NCBI RefSeq assembly: GCF_001514495.1
Contig: NZ_BCNM01000001.1
Location: 848,438 to 912,437 of the forward strand
Source of the DNA: Paenibacillus pabuli NBRC 13638
GTDB taxonomy: Bacteria; Bacillota; Bacilli; Paenibacillales; Paenibacillaceae
DNA: 64,000 bases
Reading direction: 5' to 3'
The first letter of the stretch is position 1; each line of letters starts with the position of its first letter. The notes below the pieces were generated by a model. It ran no database searches. It was not told where the DNA came from and saw only the letters and a program-made list of their open reading frames with translations. A program made the translations under genes and the position numbers. Shown here piece by piece: positions 57,180-64,000 of this stretch.

Positions 57180-58208
57180 TCATTTATTAAATATACTTTG
57201 GAGCAACTCAATTTTATATTTTTCACCCGCTTCGTTATTTTCGATATCAGCTACACTAACAGTCTCGCCGTTTTCATCCTTCTTCTCTACTGTATATCCG
57301 TGATTAGTATCGAAGTATTTAATATTTGTATAAATGTCTTCCTTCTCCAATATCTTTGCATATCGTTCGCCCTGCAAATGAAGCGGGTCTTGCTTTCCAA
57401 GGATAAAATAAGCAGGGGGAAGCTTCTTGAGTTCTTCCGCTGAAGCATAGGGAGGAGATACAATTGGGTCATCAGTGGGAACATCAGGAAAGAAGGTATC
57501 ATGGAGCTGTCCAATAAACCCACTAAAAATTCCTAAATCATCCTCTTTGGGTGCTGTAAAGTCAAGAAAGGGCATTTCAAGGAGTTGCGCAGCAACTTTA
57601 ATGTTTTCTCTTGAAAGAAGCAGCGCAGCACCGGCAGTAATGTGTCCCCCAGCACTTCCTCCGCTAATGACAATATTGTCAGGTTGAACTTTCAAGGATT
57701 CTGCATTTTCCTGCAGCCATTTTACCGTATCAGCCATTTCTTCCTGTTGGTAAGGGAATGGCTCTGTTTGAAGCAATCTATAGTTAAGATTGACAACGAC
57801 GCAGTTAGCTGAGTCTGCGATCTTTTTATTAAATTCATCTCCATCGATTGCATCAAAGCTGATCCACGCACCACCATGCGCATAGACAAACACCGGAAGA
57901 TCTTCCGTACGTCCTTCTGGTTCATACCAGATGGCTTCTACTGGATCCTTACCATCTCGTTCAATAACTATTCTCTTACCCAAAGTATCCTTTTCATTCG
58001 CTTCTTTTCTGATTGTAATAGCGTTTTCCCTTATTTTCATAACGCCGAGCTTACTCACTTTCGTTCCGCCTGCGGTATTAAGCCAATAATACGCTAAAGC
58101 ACCGATGCCCGCGATTGCAATAAACGCGATAAGGATAGCAACTCGGTAACGCTTGAAAAAGCTTTTTTTTTCTGAAGTATGTTCTGGAATTCCATTATTT
58201 TCACTCAT
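57180..58208 (-). CDS. HSL-family esterase/lipase, membrane-anchored
   Basis: The protein has 342 residues from the ATG of MSENNG after GAGAGG; the frame is open further but without a ribosome site. One membrane helix (about 24-44) places the body outside. Hormone-sensitive-lipase features: oxyanion HGGAW, nucleophile GGSAGG, the Asp in GKQDPL and the His in NHGY. It probably de-esterifies small acyl esters, perhaps acetylated sugars. It stands alone between terminators at both sides. Confidence 0.87.
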   Translation of the reverse strand: MSENNGIPEHTSEKKSFFKRYRVAILIAFIAIAGIGALAYYWLNTAGGTKVSKLGVMKIRENAITIRKEANEKDTLGKRIVIERDGKDPVEAIWYEPEGRTEDLPVFVYAHGGAWISFDAIDGDEFNKKIADSANCVVVNLNYRLLQTEPFPYQQEEMADTVKWLQENAESLKVQPDNIVISGGSAGGHITAGAALLLSRENIKVAAQLLEMPFLDFTAPKEDDLGIFSGFIGQLHDTFFPDVPTDDPIVSPPYASAEELKKLPPAYFILGKQDPLHLQGERYAKILEKEDIYTNIKYFDTNHGYTVEKKDENGETVSVADIENNEAGEKYKIELLQSIFNK

Positions 58209-58505
58209 GTAATAACCTCTCTTATTTTGTGAATTGACGATAACACTTATGCTTAGCTTGCAGTTCATTAACTCTCGCTTTAATCACTTTTAATTCATAG
58301 ACAATCCTCCTAACCCTTTTAGTTTGATTTTTTCAATACGGTGTCAAATTAATTAATATATTGTTTCCGTATCTTTGTTCTTTCATATTTTATTAGTGGA
58401 AACTAAACTGAAAATAAACTGATGTAAAAGGGTGCAATTGATTCACAACTCATAGGGTATAAGTAAGACGCGGAAGACATAAGGGAATCAAGTCACCCTG
58501 ACAAA

Positions 58506-58554
58506 AGGCAGTTCCCTTCTGAATTCAAGATAAAATCAGGATGGGCAACTGCCT
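58506..58554 (-). terminator. Terminator downstream of the GH106-like gene
   Basis: AGGCAGTTGCCC and GGGAACTGCCT pair on the minus strand and are followed by TTTTGTC. It is about 140 bases beyond the stop. Confidence 0.65.
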
Positions 58555-58578
58555 CATTCACAAGTTAGCTCTTTAGTT

Positions 58579-58632
58579 TTAACGTCCATATTCCTTGTCA
58601 TCTTTGTAAGCGACAGCTTCAATCGTACCCGT
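58579..58632 (-). pseudogene. Short GH2 C-terminal remnant
   Basis: The 17-codon piece ending TAA reads TGTIEAVAYKDDKEYGR, the conserved C-terminal-domain text of GH2 beta-galactosidases (compare GEVEAVAYIGGKEVGR in the intact GH2 enzyme at 54002). It indicates a lost neighbouring GH2 gene. Confidence 0.5.
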
Positions 58633-58694
58633 CTATGAGATCCAATGCTACAGGATGCGGTAACTACTTAATGTCATGTAACTCCGAAAAAATT

Positions 58695-61328
58695 CTAACG
58701 AGCACTCAACCGGACAGGTCCAAGAAGACCACTTGGGTCATGCTGTGCTACCCGGGAACAGAAATCCGTAATCTCTTTTGAAAGCGTATTGGTTACTTCA
58801 ACAGAAATGGTATTTTCTCCTGATTGAATAAGCTTACTTACGTCAAAAAGGTAGGGTGCGCTGATCCGGACACCAGCGGATGTGCCGTTTATGAACACTT
58901 CCGCTGTTTCAAATACTTTCCCAAGATCAAGAATAAGTTGTTTTCCGTTAAGCCTATCGTAGTTCAAAAATGTTTCATATCGGAACGTCCCTGAGAATTC
59001 TGGTAGAAGACTAGGTACACTTAGATCGGTCAACTTTTGATGCTCGGCCCATGGGGTAAAGTGAGGATATTGTTCTGAGATTGCTGTCGAGATAGACCAC
59101 AATGATTCAATGAGAATCTCCTCACCATCTCTTTTCAAGTCCGGCGCTGTCTCGAATGGTTCAAAGCAATCGCTTGATAGCACAACAATCGCCTCAAATG
59201 GGGACAGCTCGAGCGAGATTCGGGTAGAATCACCTTCCTGAACACTGCACGTATGGATAACCTTATTGGAATAAGCATCATAGAAGACAAGCGAACCCTT
59301 AACCGGTAGAATCACTTCCGTACATATATCCTGAATGGGGTGTTCATTGAAGAACATAAATACATCCATATCCTGATGCCGTACATGATAGTATCGCAGA
59401 AACGGGTAGCTGCCGTCCGTGAGGATATCTGTAAACCCGGAGCTTTTTAACTTCTGCGCTAAATCTTCAAGAGCAACTACTTTTACATGTTTGCATCGTT
59501 TTAATTGCTCTACAAGTTCCCCTTTCCCACCCTCGCTCGTTCTTGCTGGTAGCCCGCCCACAAAGAAAACCGGCAAACCTTTCTCCGTTAATTCAATAAA
59601 CCGCAGCAATACTTCACTCGGAAGTGCTTCACTGTAAGGAACGATTAAACAGTCATAAGTTTCGCTCAACAACGTCAGTTTCTCGTTCTGAACTGCTGCA
59701 TCCGCAATGATCGAATCACACGGCACGACATCGCAGTCAATCTGCGCACGCATTAGTTCCTTTACCGGTTTATGAAAATACATGTATTGTCCTGACCATT
59801 CTGCCTCCGCATGGTACAAAACCGCCGCCGATGCGATGTGCAATCCGCCGGTCAGGAGATGAGACATGCGATTAGTATAATGATTTAAATGTTTGTAATA
59901 ACGATATTGCGGATTTTTACCTCGTGCATACATATGCGGCGGACAATCCGGATCGGGGAACTCCTTTGGAGAGAACGCATGAGGGACGAAGTAATTAACC
60001 CCACGTACGAGCATGTGGTCAGTCATCCACTTCATCAGCTTCAGACCTTCGGCCCAACCGTAAGCACCGAATACTTCAGCCATGGTTCTACCTTGCTTTT
60101 TCGGATCAAGATGGGACAGCGATGCCGCCATCTTGGCAAGACCATAGTTGAAAAACTCGTTGTCGGCTTCACCCGCAACCCATGCCGACGGGATTTCATC
60201 AAAGCCGGGATTAAGCTGCCACAGTACGACATCCAGCCCCGACATGTCCTGTCCCCCCAACGCTCTGAAGAAATGCCCGCTACCGACACCCAAACGTGCG
60301 TGTGTATTGTTGTCTTCGATTACATGACCAATATATTCGATTTTCCGTTCTCTACACCAATCACCGATTTGGTCGGTGAAGTGTTCGGCATATAGCATGC
60401 TTACCAGTTTCATATAACAATAGCGAGTCTTCGAAGTTGCCTCCTTGCTGCCATTTTGCCATAGCAAGGGTAAAAGTGTTTTATAGTCAGAGCCCAGTTC
60501 TTGCTCAAGCAGCCGTTCCATCTCAGGGCACCATGGCAAATCTGCCTTATCTTGCCCAACGGTAATCTCATAGTTGGTAATAATTGCATTCTTTCCACTG
60601 TAGAAGCCCGGCTCATCCGAAAAGAAGCCTGCAAAGGTATTCCCGAAGTATTCCTGGTAACGTGAGTAAAAGGCTTCATACACGGTATCGATCAAGACTT
60701 TGGTTGAATCCTTTATAAGCGGATTCAAGTAATCCCGCTTGGAAGGGTCTCCTCCGATGGCATTCTCAAAAACCGTAAATATTCTCCAGTATCCTTCAGG
60801 TACATCCCAATACAATCTGCCGTTCACCACCCGTGAAGTCAAATCAATAGCCTCGTCTAATAATTCGCCTGTAACAGAGTTCCGCTGAACCGCAATGACA
60901 GTCAGGTTGGACGAGGCGGCTTCATAAAATCCGGGAAGATTGGGAACGGCCACAGCAAATGATGAGCCCGCCTTTGGTCCTAGAGCATCAATATGCAGTT
61001 TAGATAGAAAAACGCGGCGCAATTCTTCCGGCGCGTCCTTTAACCGGCCGGCAGCGTGACCTGTTGGAAAGTGATCGTCATCGAGAACCCATACTCGCAT
61101 TCCTCGTGTCTTGGCTTCTTCTATAATTATATCCATGTCTCTCCACCAGTTCGGTCCAAGAAAGTCGGGGTGCGGACGTGCTTCAACACATACTGCACCT
61201 ATACCCGATTCGTGAATCCGGGCCATTTCTTCCCGAAGAACCACTTCATCTTCTCCATGCTGCCAAAAAAACGGCAAGATATAGTTAGCTTCCCTTCCGG
61301 ATAGAACATCATTTAATTTATTTGGCAC
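58695..61328 (-). CDS. GH106-like alpha-L-rhamnosidase family protein
   Basis: The product has 877 residues if it starts at the GTG 61328, which has AAGGG upstream and yields VPNKLNDVLSGREANYILPF, the family's usual beginning. A longer frame to 61430 starts on TTG with no ribosome site. The text fits the GH106/large rhamnosidase-like superfamily: FFWQHGEDEVVLREEM, VWVLDDDHFPTGHAAG, GFFSDEPGFYSG with a candidate catalytic Glu, IGHVIEDNN, and a C-terminal galactose-binding-like domain (VFINGTSAGVRISAPYLFDV). No signal peptide. It probably acts on rhamnogalacturonan-derived fragments. It follows the GH3 gene closely. Confidence 0.75.
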   Translation of the reverse strand: MPNKLNDVLSGREANYILPFFWQHGEDEVVLREEMARIHESGIGAVCVEARPHPDFLGPNWWRDMDIIIEEAKTRGMRVWVLDDDHFPTGHAAGRLKDAPEELRRVFLSKLHIDALGPKAGSSFAVAVPNLPGFYEAASSNLTVIAVQRNSVTGELLDEAIDLTSRVVNGRLYWDVPEGYWRIFTVFENAIGGDPSKRDYLNPLIKDSTKVLIDTVYEAFYSRYQEYFGNTFAGFFSDEPGFYSGKNAIITNYEITVGQDKADLPWCPEMERLLEQELGSDYKTLLPLLWQNGSKEATSKTRYCYMKLVSMLYAEHFTDQIGDWCRERKIEYIGHVIEDNNTHARLGVGSGHFFRALGGQDMSGLDVVLWQLNPGFDEIPSAWVAGEADNEFFNYGLAKMAASLSHLDPKKQGRTMAEVFGAYGWAEGLKLMKWMTDHMLVRGVNYFVPHAFSPKEFPDPDCPPHMYARGKNPQYRYYKHLNHYTNRMSHLLTGGLHIASAAVLYHAEAEWSGQYMYFHKPVKELMRAQIDCDVVPCDSIIADAAVQNEKLTLLSETYDCLIVPYSEALPSEVLLRFIELTEKGLPVFFVGGLPARTSEGGKGELVEQLKRCKHVKVVALEDLAQKLKSSGFTDILTDGSYPFLRYYHVRHQDMDVFMFFNEHPIQDICTEVILPVKGSLVFYDAYSNKVIHTCSVQEGDSTRISLELSPFEAIVVLSSDCFEPFETAPDLKRDGEEILIESLWSISTAISEQYPHFTPWAEHQKLTDLSVPSLLPEFSGTFRYETFLNYDRLNGKQLILDLGKVFETAEVFINGTSAGVRISAPYLFDVSKLIQSGENTISVEVTNTLSKEITDFCSRVAQHDPSGLLGPVRLSAR

Positions 61329-61441
61329 TACAAGACCCTTCCCTTCTATTTTTAACTCATTGATTTCGATTCGATGTAAATAAGTAATGATCTCGCTATG
61401 TTCTTTTTCTGAAAAATCGCAGTAGAGCAAGTTTTACGGTT

Positions 61442-63595
61442 TTACAGCCAGAACCTACTTGACAGACAATCTTCTGAATTACCTCCCACAAAAATTTCAA
61501 ATTCTCCTTCTTCAATAACATAATTCATACTCATGTCATAGTAGCCCATTGCCTTATAGGGGACTAGAAAATCGACTCCGCTTTCCACTCCTGCCTGCAA
61601 TGGAATCTTCGTAAAATCAACCAGCTGTTTTACAGGCCGCACACGCTTCGCCACGATATCGCGGATATAACACTGAATAATCTCAGTTCCATCGCGATCT
61701 CCGGTATTCCTTACCTTAACGGACACTCTGATTCCTTCATGCTCTTTCCTCACCTGCAGATCCGAATATAGGAATGTTGTATAGCTTAAGCCATATCCAA
61801 ACGGATAAACCGGCTCAAGCGGTGTGTCTAAATATTTTGAAGTGAATTTACTCTTTCCTCCCGGGCGACCGGTATTAGTATGTGCATAGTAAACCGGGCA
61901 TTGCCCGCTGGAATAAGGAAAGGTTGTGGTTAATTTAGCGGATGGATTTATTATCCCGAACAGTATATCTAAGATGGCATTCCCTGCTTCTACACCCGGA
62001 TGCCATGCCTCGACAATTGCATGTACGTTGTCCGCTACCCATGGGATTGCTAGGGGCCTTCCATTAAACAGAACGGCAATCACCGGTTTACCTGTTTCTA
62101 TTAATCTCTTCAATAAATCGATCTGTTCTGTGGGCAGCTCAATAGAAGCACGACTGGCCGCTTCACCACTCTGATTTTTGAATTCTCCAATAGAAGCGAC
62201 ATAAACATCACACTCTTCAGGAATCACTGTATCTTCAGCCATGTAAATAAAGTTAATTCCTTGAGCCTTGCAAGCATCGACAAGGCTTACACAGTCTTGT
62301 CCGTCTGCTTTGATGGCCCAGGCTCCTGTCATTTCCTCCCGGTTATTGGCCAGCTCACCCATTAACCCAAGCTTCACCCCATTTTTTAAAGGCAGCACAT
62401 TATCGTTTTTCAGCAAAACGATGGATTTCTCTGCAGCTTCTCTTGCCAGGGAACGGTAGGCTGGCTTCAATATAGCAGCTTTCTCACGTGCTTCCGAAGT
62501 ACGGTACGGTTGATCAAATAATCCCAGTTCAAACTTAATCCGCAGGATATCAGCCACAGCTCTATCCAGCACTTGTTCTTTCACACCACCGTTAGCAATC
62601 AGTTCGGCCAGCGTTTCACTGTAAGCATTCGAGGTCATATCCATGTCGAGTCCGGCTTCAATGGCCTGCTTAGCTGCATCTGCTAGGTTCTCTGCAATTC
62701 CATGAGTGACACATTCTGCAATGGCATTCGCATCGCTAATCGTCATTCCGTCAAATCCCCATTCACCTCGAAGAACACCTGTGAGGAGCCATGAATTCAC
62801 CGTACATGGCATTCCATTAATATCATTAAAAGCGGGCATGACCGCTCTTGCTCCGGCTTTAATACAAGCCTTGAATGGCGGGAGATATTCTTCGAATAAA
62901 CGCTGCATCGACATATCCACCCGGTTGTAATCTTTCCCCGCCTCCGCTGCACCATAACCGGTAAAATGTTTAACGCAGGCCACCATCGCGTCTTCCTTTG
63001 TCAAATCATCCCCTTGAAATCCATTTACTTTTGCAGCACCGTAAATGGATGACAGTAAAACATCTTCTCCTGCCCCTTCACTGACACGGCCCCATCTGGC
63101 ATCCTTTGCTACATCCACCATTGGAGCGAATGTCATATGGACACCGCCTGCCGTCGCTTCTTCTGCCGAGATCCTTGCTGTTCTTTTCCATAATTCAGGC
63201 TCCCACGCGCAGCTTTCTGCAAGCGGAATTGGTGTTACGGTGCGATAGCCATGGATCACATCGTATCCGAACAAAAGTGGAATACCTAGACGCGTTTCAG
63301 TTACAGCTATTTTTTGCAGCTCATTAGCCTTTTTCGCATCATTTAGTCCATTATAGGAACCGATTTTGCCTGCTCTTAAGTCTTCCTCGCGAAAATCCTG
63401 TTTAGCTGTACTCATCATGATCTGGAAATCGGCTTTGCTGATCCTTCCGTCAAACACCATATTAACCAGTTCTTCGAAGCTTACATCAAATGCTCCTACC
63501 AAAGATGGTCCACACTGCTGAAGTTGTCCAACCTTTTCTTCTATGGTCATTTTAAGTAATAAGGATTGAATTTCATTTTCGTAATTCTTCTTCAA
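61442..63595 (-). CDS. GH3 beta-glucosidase / beta-glycosidase (BglX-like)
   Basis: The protein has 717 residues from a TTG at 63595 behind CGGAGGA. The GH3 layout is complete: N-terminal TIM barrel with KHFTGYGAAEAGKDYNRVDM and the nucleophile in MTISDANAIAE, the alpha/beta sandwich (IVLLKNDNVLPLKNGVKLGL split) and C-terminal FnIII-like domain (YPFGYGLSYTTF). There is no signal peptide. It releases terminal beta-linked glucose or xylose from imported oligosaccharides. It lies between the ABC permease and the GH106-like gene on one strand, suggesting a sugar-uptake operon. Confidence 0.93.
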   Translation of the reverse strand: MKKNYENEIQSLLLKMTIEEKVGQLQQCGPSLVGAFDVSFEELVNMVFDGRISKADFQIMMSTAKQDFREEDLRAGKIGSYNGLNDAKKANELQKIAVTETRLGIPLLFGYDVIHGYRTVTPIPLAESCAWEPELWKRTARISAEEATAGGVHMTFAPMVDVAKDARWGRVSEGAGEDVLLSSIYGAAKVNGFQGDDLTKEDAMVACVKHFTGYGAAEAGKDYNRVDMSMQRLFEEYLPPFKACIKAGARAVMPAFNDINGMPCTVNSWLLTGVLRGEWGFDGMTISDANAIAECVTHGIAENLADAAKQAIEAGLDMDMTSNAYSETLAELIANGGVKEQVLDRAVADILRIKFELGLFDQPYRTSEAREKAAILKPAYRSLAREAAEKSIVLLKNDNVLPLKNGVKLGLMGELANNREEMTGAWAIKADGQDCVSLVDACKAQGINFIYMAEDTVIPEECDVYVASIGEFKNQSGEAASRASIELPTEQIDLLKRLIETGKPVIAVLFNGRPLAIPWVADNVHAIVEAWHPGVEAGNAILDILFGIINPSAKLTTTFPYSSGQCPVYYAHTNTGRPGGKSKFTSKYLDTPLEPVYPFGYGLSYTTFLYSDLQVRKEHEGIRVSVKVRNTGDRDGTEIIQCYIRDIVAKRVRPVKQLVDFTKIPLQAGVESGVDFLVPYKAMGYYDMSMNYVIEEGEFEIFVGGNSEDCLSSRFWL

Positions 63596-63642
63596 TTTGA
63601 TTCCTCCGGAAAATATAAATTAAATTTAGCTACCAGTCATTA

Positions 63643-63738
63643 CTACATATACATTGAGTTTTTCAAATTATTTATAAATAACGACCATGCGTCCGTTTCC
63701 ATCGCTTCCAGTACTGCTGATTTCTTTTTTTTCTTCAT
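63643..63738 (-). CDS. Possible 31-residue peptide
   Basis: ATG at 63738 with GGGAGGG 11 bases upstream; the product starts MKKKKKSAVLEAMETDAWS. It sits between the permease stop and the GH3 start. Size and lack of a family make it tentative; it could be a leftover of a longer gene. Confidence 0.25.
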   Translation of the reverse strand: MKKKKKSAVLEAMETDAWSLFINNLKNSMYM

Positions 63739-63770
63739 ATGAACTTTGGCCCTCCCATTCCTGAATGTAC

Positions 63771-64000
63771 TTACTCCTTCACAGCACCAATGACGATACC
63801 TTTTGCAAAGAATTTTTGGAGGAAGGGATAGATCAGCAAGATCGGCAAAGCTCCGATGAAGATTTGTGCAGAATTCAGGGACACGGCATTGAATTTCGCG
63901 GCCTCTTCTGCATTCTTGATATCAATATTCGGCATGGATATGGCAGCTTTCAAAAACGTACTCAGCGGCACGTTCTCCGGCTTCATATAGATTTGACCGG
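63771..64000 (-). CDS. Carbohydrate ABC transporter permease, C-terminal part (cut by window edge)
   Basis: The frame continues beyond the right edge. The visible 76 residues have the C-terminal half of a CUT1-type permease (LplC/AraQ group): FNAVSLNSAQIFIGALPILL, then LIYPFLQKFFAKGIVIGAVKE with the last membrane segment and the typical GxxxGAVKE end. It would be followed by the GH3 and GH106-like enzymes in one operon, so the imported sugar is probably processed by them. Confidence 0.88.
   Translation of the reverse strand, partial: GQIYMKPENVPLSTFLKAAISMPNIDIKNAEEAAKFNAVSLNSAQIFIGALPILLIYPFLQKFFAKGIVIGAVKE

Noticed and set aside
61329..61430. N-terminal extension of the GH106-like protein
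   Set aside because: It begins on TTG without a ribosome site, and the GTG at 61328 yields the usual family start; some doubt remains.

Overview
The window looks like a chromosomal segment of a Paenibacillus-like bacterium (Bacillota). The signs are strong AGGAGG-type ribosome binding sites with several TTG and GTG starts, Gram-positive SOS boxes, LicT/BglG-type antitermination sites, a membrane-anchored AraC regulator beside an LplA-type lipoprotein, and a dense set of plant-polysaccharide enzymes. This assignment is an inference from gene content; no 16S or other marker is present.

Layout. (1) 1-6.7 kb: a sensor-type AraC regulator (cut by the window edge), a sugar-binding lipoprotein and a secreted beta-helix (pectate-lyase-like) protein. 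(2) 7.05-22.2 kb: a Tn7-like transposon. It carries tnsA-tnsB-tnsC-tniQ on the minus strand. Divergent from them are a small XRE regulator and a tyrosine-recombinase-like protein that has lost catalytic residues (TnsF-like). Next come a free-standing protein resembling the C-terminal barrel of Mu/TnsB transposases, a second XRE regulator, and cargo: a short hydrophobic peptide, a YjzC-like protein, a membrane protein, a GHKL-ATPase fused to a Shedu-like nuclease, and a GIY-YIG/TPR protein. (3) 22.2-27 kb: decaying cargo (frameshifted AbrB-type gene, a TIGR02391-type gene broken by one stop codon, remnants) up to a further set of transposon-end repeats. The last of these abuts the broken 5' end of an SOS-controlled Y-family polymerase gene. 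(4) 27.2-30.7 kb: a three-gene ABC-3C conflict system (nuclease effector, middle component, RecF/SMC-like ATPase). (5) 31.6-36.1 kb: a beta-glucoside operon (licT-bglP-bglA type) with two antiterminator/terminator sites and a promoter overlapped by a cre-like sequence. (6) 36.3-41.2 kb: MFS remnant, AraC regulator, YbjJ-like MFS exporter, nitronate monooxygenase and a divergent HxlR regulator. (7) 41.5-46.6 kb: an unusual pentose/hexose operon (FGGY kinase, class II aldolase, epimerase-like protein, L-arabinose isomerase) without a recognisable araD. (8) 46.7-64 kb: an IS66 remnant, two membrane-anchored hydrolases (one pectinacetylesterase-like) with a divergent TetR, then an AraC regulator with GH78, GH2, HSL-type esterase, GH106-like and GH3 enzymes and the end of a sugar ABC permease.

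Together the flanks read as a pectin / rhamnogalacturonan and beta-glucoside utilisation region. It is interrupted by a visibly more A+T-rich defence and transposon island between about 7 and 31.5 kb. The main candidate for something undescribed is the Tn7-like element with its inactivated recombinase, separate Mu-C-like protein and shared XRE-type operators, and its Shedu-fused ATPase cargo.
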